Source: Candidatus Pacearchaeota archaeon (GTDB lineage: Archaea; Nanobdellota; Nanobdellia; Pacearchaeales; GW2011-AR1). Taken from it: DNA of 6,788 bases. Where the stretch lies: positions 1 to 6,788 of the forward strand of contig WJLK01000004.1 in assembly GCA_014728565.1 (NCBI GenBank), written 5' to 3'. Made by a program: the position numbers and the translations under genes. Below the pieces are notes generated by a model that worked only from the letters and a program-made list of their open reading frames with translations, did no database searches and was not told the DNA's origin. Shown piece by piece: positions 1 to 5,742 of this stretch; position 1 is the first letter of the stretch; each line of letters starts with the position of its first letter.

Positions 1-637
1 GGTCGGAAGTGGACTTTTTATAATCTTTTCAGAAAGAGAAAGGAAAAAAATATTAACCAAAAATTTCTTAAAAAAAACAAAGAGTCATTCTCCCATAAGA
101 AGTCTTAATAAAATAATGAACAATAAAAATTTCTCTAGAATTGAGGAAATTGAATATAAGTATCTTAAAACTTACCTGCAAGGATTATTGATTGTTAACG
201 ATAAAATAACTATGGCCCATTCAATTGAATCAAGAACTCCCCTATGCGATAATGAATTGGTTAAATTTGCTAATTCAATCTCTCCTAAATACAAATTACA
301 TAAAAACGAATTGAAATATTTATTAAAAGAGAGTATGCGTTCAAAACTACCAAAGGAGATATACGAACAACCAAAAACAGGTTTTACTACCCCTTTTTCT
401 TTATGGATTAGAAAAGAACTTAAAGATTATATTTACAACATTTTACTTGATGAAAGGACTCGAAACAGAGGGATTTTTAAAATTGGCTATGTAAAAAAAA
501 TGTTGGATAAATTTTGTAATAAAAAAAGTGATACTCTATTTGATTTGGTAACTGCTCATAAAATATGGGCATTATTAAGTATAGAATTATGGTTTAGGAT
601 ATTTATCGACCCTCAAAAAAATATAAAAAATTTTTAA
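1..637 (+). CDS. Asparagine-synthase-family amidotransferase, C-terminal part (5'-truncated by window edge)
   Basis: The frame is open from base 2 to the TAA at 635-637, giving 211 visible residues. The first in-frame ATG (116) lies within the conserved domain, so it is not the start. The sequence matches the end of the ATP-dependent synthetase domain of AsnB-like proteins: AHSIESRTPLCD (215-250) corresponds to the family's H-S-x-E-x-R-x-P-x-x-D block, followed by KNELKYLLKE and QPKTGFTTPFSLWI, the usual K-x-L-L-R/K-E and PK-x-GF-x-x-P signatures. Family members use glutamine and ATP to turn a carboxylate into an amide. The N-terminal glutaminase domain and the PP-loop are outside the window, so their integrity cannot be judged. 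The gene converges on a nucleotide-sugar operon, and AsnB-like proteins in polysaccharide clusters (for example Pseudomonas WbpS) are thought to amidate sugar uronic acids. That role is as plausible here as free asparagine synthesis. Family assignment is secure; the substrate is inference. Confidence 0.9.
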   Translation, partial: VGSGLFIIFSERERKKILTKNFLKKTKSHSPIRSLNKIMNNKNFSRIEEIEYKYLKTYLQGLLIVNDKITMAHSIESRTPLCDNELVKFANSISPKYKLHKNELKYLLKESMRSKLPKEIYEQPKTGFTTPFSLWIRKELKDYIYNILLDERTRNRGIFKIGYVKKMLDKFCNKKSDTLFDLVTAHKIWALLSIELWFRIFIDPQKNIKNF

Positions 638-646
638 TTAAAAATT
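629..646. terminator. 18-bp palindrome over convergent stop codons, candidate bidirectional terminator
   Basis: Bases 629-646 read AATTTTTAATTAAAAATT, a perfect inverted repeat. It contains the TAA of the plus-strand amidotransferase gene (635-637) and the TAA of the minus-strand aminotransferase gene (complement of 634-636), which overlap by four bases. Each strand has a run of five T near its gene end. Archaeal RNA polymerase terminates mainly at oligo-T tracts, so this could end transcripts from both sides. The all-A/T stem would be a weak RNA hairpin, so the T runs are the likelier signal. Confidence 0.45.
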
Positions 647-1728
647 GATTTTAAACTATCGCAGACATATTCAACTTCTTCATCTCTCATTTCAGGATAG
701 ATTGGTAAAGAAAGAATTTTGTTACAAAATTCTTCGGTTCTTGGCAAGGAGATTTTACCAATCAGATTTGTCACAGCTGGTTGCAAATGGCAGGGAATTG
801 GATAATGAATTCCTGTTGGGATTCCTTCTGATTTTAAAATGTTTGAAATCTTATTCCTGTTTTCTAATTGAATAACATAGAGATGATAAGAATGTTTTTT
901 ATCTTCTGAAACTTGGGGTATCTTAATCGGTAAATCTTTTAATTCTTTACTATAAATGCCTGCAATCTCTCTTCTTCTCTCTATAAATCTTTCTATATGT
1001 TTTAATTGAACAAGTCCAATCGCTGCCTGAATCTCATTGCACCTCATATTAAAACCAATCATCTCATTAGTAAATTTATCTTTTCTCCCATGATTCCTCA
1101 GCATGTATATTTTTTGATATAAATCTTCATCATCAGTCAATGATATTCCCCCATCCCCACAAAAGGTCATATTTTTTGAGGGATAAAAACTGAAACAGGC
1201 TGCTTCTCCAAAACTTCCTGCTTTTTTTCCAAGAAATTCAGAACCATGTGCTTGAGAGGCATCCTCTAAAATAAAAAGATTATTCTTTTTTGCTATAGAT
1301 GCTATTTTTTTCATATTAGCAACGTTTCCATAAAGATGAACAGGAATAATCCCTTTTGTTTTTTCTGTTATTTTATCCTGGATTAGGTTATCGTCTATAA
1401 CATATTCATCGTTTACATCAATAAAAACAGGTTTAGCACCGGTATGAAAAATAGGTTCTATTGTTGGAAATGCAGTAAGAGAGGGCACTATTACCTCATC
1501 CCCCTTACCAACACCCATAGCTATTAGAGATAAATGCAAAGCAGATGTTGCTGAATTTGTTAGGATTCCATGCTTTATTCCAATATAATTTGAAAACTTT
1601 TCTTCAAATTTTTTACAATTGTCTCCTAAAATATAATTTCCAGAATTTATCGCATTTATTGCTGCTAATCTCATCTCATCATCAATATAAGATTTTAAAC
1701 CATGTATTTTAATTTTGTTTTTTTTCAT
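634..1728 (-). CDS. wbpE: DegT/DnrJ/EryC1/StrS-family PLP aminotransferase, WbpE-like (UDP-3-keto-GlcNAcA 3-aminotransferase)
   Basis: A complete 364-residue protein, the usual length for this family of sugar aminotransferases, which use pyridoxal phosphate to turn a keto-sugar nucleotide into an amino sugar. Visible features are the start NSGNYILGDNCKKFEEKF (29-46), the PLP-phosphate loop TNSATSAL (57-64), the cofactor-ring residues D156 and Q159 in LEDASQAHG, and the Schiff-base lysine K185 in SFYPSKNM, followed by GDGG (191-194). The ATG at 1728 is supported by a good AGGTAAT ribosome binding site inside the preceding gene, which this gene overlaps by 20 bases. Downstream of an oxidoreductase and an acetyltransferase, the best fit is WbpE, which aminates UDP-2-acetamido-3-keto-glucuronate with glutamate as donor. 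Another keto-sugar substrate (QdtB/FdtB type) cannot be excluded from sequence alone. Family and catalytic residues are secure; the substrate comes from context. Confidence 0.93.
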   Translation of the reverse strand: MKKNKIKIHGLKSYIDDEMRLAAINAINSGNYILGDNCKKFEEKFSNYIGIKHGILTNSATSALHLSLIAMGVGKGDEVIVPSLTAFPTIEPIFHTGAKPVFIDVNDEYVIDDNLIQDKITEKTKGIIPVHLYGNVANMKKIASIAKKNNLFILEDASQAHGSEFLGKKAGSFGEAACFSFYPSKNMTFCGDGGISLTDDEDLYQKIYMLRNHGRKDKFTNEMIGFNMRCNEIQAAIGLVQLKHIERFIERRREIAGIYSKELKDLPIKIPQVSEDKKHSYHLYVIQLENRNKISNILKSEGIPTGIHYPIPCHLQPAVTNLIGKISLPRTEEFCNKILSLPIYPEMRDEEVEYVCDSLKSIFN

Positions 1729-2323
1729 ATTTATTACCTGTTGCGGGACATTTTAAATCTGAAACATTCTTTATTTTTTTTGCAGGATTTCCTGCAACAA
1801 CAACTCCTTTAGGAACATCCTTAAGTACAAGAGATCCTGCTCCAATCATAGAATTATCATTTATTTTAATGCCTGGCATTAAAATTGTACCGGCCCCTAT
1901 AACCACATTTTTTCCAATTCTAGGACCTTTGTTAGTTAACTCCTGATAGGTTGCTCTAGGATGTTTAGTTAAGAGAGTCACGCATCTAGGACCTATCCAA
2001 CTTCCTTTACCAATAAAAGTGTCCTCTCCTAAAAAAACCATTGAATGGATTTTAACATTATCTCCAATCTTACACCTTCCTTCAACTATAGAAAAATTTC
2101 CTATGGTTACCTCGTTTCCTATCAAATTATTTGCACGTATTACGGTATGATGCCCCGTAGTTAATTTTTCTCCAATTTTATTTCCAGGATATATCACAGT
2201 AAAACTTCTTATGTTTGCATAATCACCAATTTCAGTCCTATTTCCTGTTTCAGATCCAATCTGGCAAAACTCTGCTATTTTAGAATTTTTTCCTATCTTG
2301 ACGTTACGTATAATATTCCCCAT
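1709..2323 (-). CDS. wbpD: Left-handed beta-helix (hexapeptide repeat) N-acetyltransferase, WbpD-like
   Basis: A 204-residue protein made almost entirely of hexapeptide repeats of the [IV]-G-x-x-x-x type: VKIGKNSKI, EIGDYANI, NLIGNEVTIG, CKIGDNVKI, TFIGKGSWIG, then RIGKNVVIGAGTIL and SMIGAGSLVL. It ends with the usual VVAGNPAKKI closing strand and a tail containing CPATGNKY. Such proteins are trimers that transfer acetyl from acetyl-CoA. The KHPRAT segment (120-125) resembles the PRA/PRS loop of WbpD/WlbB enzymes, which acetylate the 3-amino group of UDP-GlcNAc3NA. The frame stays open upstream to 2386, but that extension lies inside the oxidoreductase gene and reads as non-helix sequence. 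I place the start at the ATG at 2323 (MGNIIRNV); the ATG at 2332 (MKKMGN) is the alternative. The overlap with the upstream gene is 20 or 29 bases, so translation is probably coupled. The fold is certain and the WbpD role rests on its two neighbours. Confidence 0.88.
   Translation of the reverse strand: MGNIIRNVKIGKNSKIAEFCQIGSETGNRTEIGDYANIRSFTVIYPGNKIGEKLTTGHHTVIRANNLIGNEVTIGNFSIVEGRCKIGDNVKIHSMVFLGEDTFIGKGSWIGPRCVTLLTKHPRATYQELTNKGPRIGKNVVIGAGTILMPGIKINDNSMIGAGSLVLKDVPKGVVVAGNPAKKIKNVSDLKCPATGNKYEKKQN
1733..1739 (-). promoter_or_regulatory. Ribosome binding site of the WbpE-like gene
   Basis: On the minus strand the bases read AGGTAAT, ending four bases before the ATG at 1728 (seven bases from AGGT). 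It differs at one position from AGGTGAT, the complement of the archaeal 16S 3' end. It lies within the last codons of the acetyltransferase gene and settles the start of the aminotransferase. It also suggests independent ribosome loading on a polycistronic mRNA. Confidence 0.6.
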
Positions 2324-3359
2324 CTTCTTCATTAAATTCTGAAAGAAAAACTTCACGATTCTCCTTAGCAGATCTCTGCATTGCAATGATAAGTTTTAAA
2401 CTTTCAATAACTTTATCTCCATCTAATTCACTATCTTTTTCATTCTTTAAACAATTAATAACTTCCCTAATTAAATCAAAGTGTCCAAAACCATAAACAT
2501 TTGGAGGATTGGTTATGAGATAATTCATCTCTTCGTCTTCCTTTCCTCTGTCATCAAACATCCAGAAGTCAACTTTATTCATAGCAAACCCTCCTATTTT
2601 AACACTTCCTTTTCTTCCTAAGATACTTATACTTCCCTCGATATCTTTTGGAAAAGCGCAGGTGCTTCCTTCAAAAGTTCCAAGCGCACCATTCTTAAAT
2701 TTTATTACAGCAACGGCTCCGTCTTCAACTTCAACATCATGAGCAAAAGTTTTCTTATAGCAATTAACAGACTCTATTTCGCCTCCCAAATAATAGAGCA
2801 TATCAAGATGATGGGAGGTTTGATTCATTAAAACTCCGCAACCTCCATTTTTTAGCTTTCTCCAAGGATCTCTATCATAATAATTTTGATCACGACTCCA
2901 CCTTACAGTTGCATTAAGAAAAAATAAATCACCAAATCTTTCATTATTTATGGCTTCTTTTAATTTTTTTATTGGTAAATTATATCTATTTTGTTTAACT
3001 ATAAACAATCTTATATTATTATGTCTACAGGCTTCAATCATATTTTTTGCTTCAAGCAATCTGAGGCTCATTGGTTTCTCACAAATGATATGTTTTTTTG
3101 ATTTAGCACAATTTACAACCATCTCTTCATGTTCAGAAGGAGGGGTGCATACATTTACTACCTCAATTTCATCATCTTTTAAAAGTTCTTTATAATCAGT
3201 ATAATATTCACATCCCATTTTTTCAGACACATCTCTTGCTCTCTCTTCAACTATATCACAAACAGCTTTTAATTCAGCATCATCAATTAATTTTATTGAA
3301 TCTAAATGTTTTTTACTAACTCTTCCACAACCAATTAATCCAAATTTTATTTTTTTCAT
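2304..3359 (-). CDS. wbpB: GFO/IDH/MocA-family NAD-dependent oxidoreductase, WbpB-like
   Basis: A complete 351-residue protein with an N-terminal Rossmann fold (GLIGCGRVS, 7-15) and the family's catalytic EKP (94-96, in CEKPMSL). The second half holds GGCGVLMNQTSHHLDML (172-188), which matches the G-G-x-L-x-x-x-x-x-H-x-x-D substrate-binding motif with H184 and D187 candidates. The C-terminal helix block (about 290-335) is normal for the family. WbpB oxidises C3 of UDP-GlcNAc-uronate to the 3-keto sugar, the substrate of WbpE; other family members act on inositol or glucose. The adjacent aminotransferase and hexapeptide acetyltransferase make WbpB the best call. The ATG at 3359 is just upstream of the first beta strand and follows a TATA-like promoter with a short leader. 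No Shine-Dalgarno sequence is visible. It is the first gene of the sugar operon. Family is very secure; the exact substrate is inferred. Confidence 0.92.
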   Translation of the reverse strand: MKKIKFGLIGCGRVSKKHLDSIKLIDDAELKAVCDIVEERARDVSEKMGCEYYTDYKELLKDDEIEVVNVCTPPSEHEEMVVNCAKSKKHIICEKPMSLRLLEAKNMIEACRHNNIRLFIVKQNRYNLPIKKLKEAINNERFGDLFFLNATVRWSRDQNYYDRDPWRKLKNGGCGVLMNQTSHHLDMLYYLGGEIESVNCYKKTFAHDVEVEDGAVAVIKFKNGALGTFEGSTCAFPKDIEGSISILGRKGSVKIGGFAMNKVDFWMFDDRGKEDEEMNYLITNPPNVYGFGHFDLIREVINCLKNEKDSELDGDKVIESLKLIIAMQRSAKENREVFLSEFNEEDGEYYT

Positions 3360-3404
3360 CTTAATAAAATTTATAAGGCCTTTTTTAAAAGATTTTCTTA
3401 TAAG

Positions 3405-3417
3405 TTTATATACTTTT
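3405..3417 (-). promoter_or_regulatory. Archaeal-type BRE/TATA promoter of the sugar operon
   Basis: On the minus strand the bases read AAAAGTATATAAA: an A-rich BRE-like stretch directly upstream of TATATAAA. Archaeal transcription usually starts about 25-27 bases downstream of the box centre. That would be near 3381 and would leave a leader of about 22 bases before the wbpB-like ATG at 3359. The region is very A/T-rich, so a chance match is possible, but the spacing and the gene boundary support it. Confidence 0.5.
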
Positions 3418-3468
3418 CTACATGTTAATTAGTATCTAAAGATATATCTATTAAAATCAAGATTATTT

Positions 3469-3951
3469 TTACATCCCCCATATTATTAAGAAGGATAGTA
3501 TCAAACCCAAAACTCCTAAAATAATCCCTCCAAATATATCAACTATATAATGTTTTTTAAGATAAATCCTAGAATATAACACCAATAACCAGGGTACTGA
3601 AATTAGTAAAACAAAAATTAAGGAGAGTTTGATTGCAAAAATCAAAAATAGAACTATTAATGTCGATCTAGCTGCATGTAGACTAGGAAAAGATGATGAA
3701 TCGATTTTTTCAATTAAATTCTTATAAGGAACTTTTTTAGGTCTTGATTTATAATAGACTAATCTTATAAAAAATGTTATAGAATAAATGAAAATTAATG
3801 CTAAAATCAATCCACTGAATTGCTTTATCTCTCCTAATATTAAGAAATAAAATGAAAATAATGCGTAAAATAAGATTCCTCCTAAAAAAGTTATTTCTTC
3901 AAAGATTTTATTAGTGATTATTTTAAAGCTCATCATAAAATTAAAAGACAT
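3469..3951 (-). CDS. PAP2-superfamily membrane phosphatase (lipid phosphate or polyprenyl-diphosphate phosphatase-like)
   Basis: A 160-residue integral membrane protein with the three phosphatase motifs of the PAP2 family. Numbered from a TTG six bases upstream (3957), they are RLVYYKSRP at 65-73 (K-x6-RP with R for K), PSLH at 91-94 (PSGH with L for G) and SRIYLKKHYIVD at 129-140 (SR-x5-H-x3-D), including the catalytic pair H94 and H136. Hydrophobic segments surround them, at roughly 22-41, 48-66, 98-127 and 141-160. Family members remove phosphate from lipid phosphates or isoprenoid diphosphates at the membrane surface. The TTG at 3957 would overlap the previous gene by four bases. I prefer the ATG at 3951, two bases after that gene's stop; an ATG at 3936 is also possible, and no Shine-Dalgarno sequence helps. 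It is last in the secF-secD-DUF2061 operon. A role in recycling a polyprenyl carrier for glycosylation is attractive but unproven. Confidence 0.88.
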   Translation of the reverse strand: MSFNFMMSFKIITNKIFEEITFLGGILFYALFSFYFLILGEIKQFSGLILALIFIYSITFFIRLVYYKSRPKKVPYKNLIEKIDSSSFPSLHAARSTLIVLFLIFAIKLSLIFVLLISVPWLLVLYSRIYLKKHYIVDIFGGIILGVLGLILSFLIIWGM

Positions 3952-3953
3952 TA

Positions 3954-4169
3954 TCAACTAAATTCATTAATTCCCCATCCGAATTTATCCCATGCTCTTT
4001 CATGAAAATAATAGACAAACATTTTTACAATCATCTCTACAAAACCAACTGAAAGAGCTACAGAAAGTTCTCCAATAAAAACCCATACAAGAATAATTGT
4101 TGTTAATGTGGCACAGATTCTCCAAGTGATTGTTTTTGCAAAACTCCTCTTTTGTTTATCATGTTTCAT
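3954..4169 (-). CDS. DUF2061 small membrane protein
   Basis: A 71-residue protein that fits DUF2061 across its whole length. After a basic N-terminus comes SFAKTITWRICATLTT (9-24), the family's S-x-x-K-x-x-[ST]-W-R-x-x-A-[ST]-x-[ST]-T block. A first hydrophobic segment spans about 18-33 and a second about 36-55, and the family's VEMIVKMFVYYFHERAW (44-60) follows, ending in a WG-containing tail. It should sit in the membrane as a two-helix hairpin. No biochemical function is known to me for this family. The ATG at 4169 is one base after the secD stop codon, which implies translational coupling; no strong Shine-Dalgarno sequence is present. Its position between secD and a PAP2 phosphatase suggests a membrane-biogenesis setting, but the sequence does not show what it does. 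Confidence 0.85.
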   Translation of the reverse strand: MKHDKQKRSFAKTITWRICATLTTIILVWVFIGELSVALSVGFVEMIVKMFVYYFHERAWDKFGWGINEFS

Positions 4170-4170
4170 T

Positions 4171-5682
4171 TTACTTATTTAAAATCCTCTTAACTACTTC
4201 TGAAAATGCAGGCCTAGTTATAAAAACTCCTGTTGAGATTCCTATTATGGTTGTTATTGCAAATCCCTTTAATAAACCTGCTCCTGCCCAGACTAGTGGA
4301 AGAAGAGCAAAAAGAGTGGTTACATAAGTTCCCAGAATAATGAATAAGGCCCTTTTTATTTTCTCTTTTAAAGATATTTGCTCTGACATTTGTGATTCAT
4401 CTAAGATAATTATCTGAGAGTCCACTCCTGTTCCTATTGCTGCAATTATTCCTGCTATTGCAGGAAGATCAAGATTCCTGTTAAACAAAGCAGAAATTCC
4501 CAAAATAATAAGAACCTCTGATAAGCTGGTAAGTAAAACAGCTAGAGAGAGTTTGAATTTTCTATATCTCAAAAACACGACTAATCCTACAGCTATTATT
4601 GCAGCTAATCCTGCAAAAAGAATAGTATTTATGAATTCTTTTCCAAGAAGCGGAGAAATTGTATCAAGTTTTTCTATTTTAAGTTTAAATGGAAGACTTC
4701 CTGTTAAAAGAACTGTCTGAAGATGTTTCATTTCATCCATTGCATTATTATAAGCTTCCTCTCTTGTAGGACCTGTTCCAGAACCACTAATTGCTATCTG
4801 GGTTGTCTCACTTCCTTTTAATTCTCTTCCAATAAATAAAGAATCAACTAATTTTTCATCAAGATAAAGGTCTAATTTTTTTTCTAAATATTCAGGATTT
4901 GATGAATTTATATCCAGGCCACTTGTTATTTCTGCATGTCTTTTTGCAGCAGCTTCACTTAAAGATATTGCAAATCTAAACTGGCATGCCTCTCCATTCT
5001 GAAACTTATTACAAGAATAGACTCCAGCCCTTTCGCCGGTTCTTGCTACATAAGTTATATCTCTCTCTCCTCCAATAAAAACAGTTTCATTTCCTATTTT
5101 TGCCTCAAATTTTCCCTGTTTTCCAATAAGGGTTTCAAGTTCTTTTGGAGTTGAACCTGCAATTTCAATTAACATAAAATTCTTTCCAGATAAATCAGAA
5201 ACAGGTCTTATTTTGATATCTTTTAAACCATAGACATTTAATCTTTCGTTAGTTACAGCTATTAAATCATTTAATTCTGAGGATGTAAGGTCTTTTTCTT
5301 CAGCTGTAACTAGTGCTCTTGAACCTCCTGATAAATCAAGCCCTGTTTTTAACCTTGTTCTTTGGATGTCTCTAACTGAAAATTCTGGTGTTTGATTAGT
5401 AAAAAGAACAAAATCTCCCCTTTTTGTTTTTATTATTAATTTTATCTTTTCCTGAGTTGGAAAAATTTCATTTATAACTTTTTTATAATCTTCAAAATCT
5501 TTAACTGGGTTATTGTTAATAGAAGTTATAATCTGGCTCTGTCTTAATCCCTGTTCATACTCTGTTGTATTTGATGATAAGGAAATTATTTTAACTCCTT
5601 TTTCAAAATTCATTGGAAAAATCGCTAAAAGAGAACCTAAAATAAAGATTATCAAAAGCCAGATTTTCCAGTCGAGTTTCAT
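4171..5682 (-). CDS. secD: Protein-export membrane protein SecD, archaeal type
   Basis: A complete 503-residue SecD, which works with SecF to assist Sec translocation using the ion gradient and acts on the outer face of the membrane. TM1 spans about 7-24. Residues about 29-95 resemble a PDZ domain (GLRQSQIITSINNNPV, then a helix and IKLIIKTKRGDFVLF). The SecD motif TGLDLSGGSRALV (113-125) opens the large extracytoplasmic domain, which runs to about 348, with TPKELETLIGKQGKFEAKI (178-196) conserved. Five TM segments follow at about 350-490, with the archaeal-type motif GIIAAIGTGVDSQIIILDE (411-429). D421 there matches the Asp needed for proton-coupled function in bacterial SecD (E. coli D519). 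The start is fixed because the codon before the ATG at 5682 is an in-frame stop and the next Met follows TM1. It lies 59 bases after secF; only a weak GGAT precedes it. Archaea lack SecA, so SecDF cannot act here as it does with that motor. Confidence 0.96.
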   Translation of the reverse strand: MKLDWKIWLLIIFILGSLLAIFPMNFEKGVKIISLSSNTTEYEQGLRQSQIITSINNNPVKDFEDYKKVINEIFPTQEKIKLIIKTKRGDFVLFTNQTPEFSVRDIQRTRLKTGLDLSGGSRALVTAEEKDLTSSELNDLIAVTNERLNVYGLKDIKIRPVSDLSGKNFMLIEIAGSTPKELETLIGKQGKFEAKIGNETVFIGGERDITYVARTGERAGVYSCNKFQNGEACQFRFAISLSEAAAKRHAEITSGLDINSSNPEYLEKKLDLYLDEKLVDSLFIGRELKGSETTQIAISGSGTGPTREEAYNNAMDEMKHLQTVLLTGSLPFKLKIEKLDTISPLLGKEFINTILFAGLAAIIAVGLVVFLRYRKFKLSLAVLLTSLSEVLIILGISALFNRNLDLPAIAGIIAAIGTGVDSQIIILDESQMSEQISLKEKIKRALFIILGTYVTTLFALLPLVWAGAGLLKGFAITTIIGISTGVFITRPAFSEVVKRILNK

Positions 5683-5688
5683 TTATCC

Positions 5689-5731
5689 AAGATGCCTATG
5701 GTTTCTTAGATGCATCTTCCCTTTCCATAGG
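5689..5731 (-). promoter_or_regulatory. Interleaved inverted repeats in the secF-secD spacer, possible mRNA structure
   Basis: Two perfect 7-bp inverted repeats are interleaved in the spacer. CCTATGG (5731-5725 on the minus strand) pairs with CCATAGG (5701-5695), and AAGATGC (5718-5712) pairs with GCATCTT (5695-5689). The two share base 5695. In order they run A, B, A', B', so they form either alternative hairpins or a pseudoknot-like fold. The element sits between a strong Shine-Dalgarno sequence (four bases upstream) and the secD ATG (six bases downstream). A regulatory role is inference; the repeats themselves are exact. Confidence 0.4.
5696..5728 (-). CDS. Possible 10-codon leader ORF between secF and secD
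   Basis: An ATG at 5728, seven bases after AGGAG, opens a 10-codon frame (MEREDASKKP) that ends at a TAG (5696-5698), 13 bases before the secD ATG. The Shine-Dalgarno sequence is the best in the window, better than any seen for secF or secD. The peptide is hydrophilic and far too short to be a classical secretion-monitoring arrest peptide. The initiation site may instead serve re-initiation at secD, or the Shine-Dalgarno sequence may be used for secD through folding of the spacer. It is not in frame with SecD. It may not be a real gene. Confidence 0.2.
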   Translation of the reverse strand: MEREDASKKP

Positions 5732-5735
5732 TTTT

Positions 5736-5742
5736 CTCCTTT
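5736..5742 (-). promoter_or_regulatory. Strong Shine-Dalgarno sequence directly after the secF stop
   Basis: On the minus strand the bases read AAAGGAG, overlapping the last base of the secF TGA. It is seven bases from the ATG of the 10-codon ORF but 53 bases from the secD ATG. In linear form it is too far away for secD. If the inverted repeats between them fold, the unpaired distance falls to about ten bases. Confidence 0.55.

Noticed and set aside
116..637. Complete 173-residue gene starting at the ATG at 116
   Set aside because: The frame stays open to the window edge and the upstream residues fit the same domain; this Met is internal to a longer amidotransferase.
645..875. Plus-strand ORF of 76 codons
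   Set aside because: It is antisense to the conserved aminotransferase coding sequence and has no recognisable domain.
2324..2386. Longer N-terminus for the acetyltransferase, starting at 2386
   Set aside because: The extra residues lie wholly within the oxidoreductase gene, show no hexapeptide pattern, and would give an implausibly long overlap. The ATG at 2323 directly precedes the helix repeats.
2950..3195. Plus-strand ORF of 81 codons
   Set aside because: It is antisense to the oxidoreductase Rossmann domain and its composition follows from the opposite strand.
4130..4327. Plus-strand ORF of 65 codons
   Set aside because: It is antisense to the secD and DUF2061 genes, with no domain or ribosome binding site.
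5683..5741. Frameshifted N-terminal extension of SecD in the spacer
   Set aside because: An in-frame stop directly precedes the SecD ATG, the protein already begins with a normal first TM segment, and the short upstream frame is hydrophilic.
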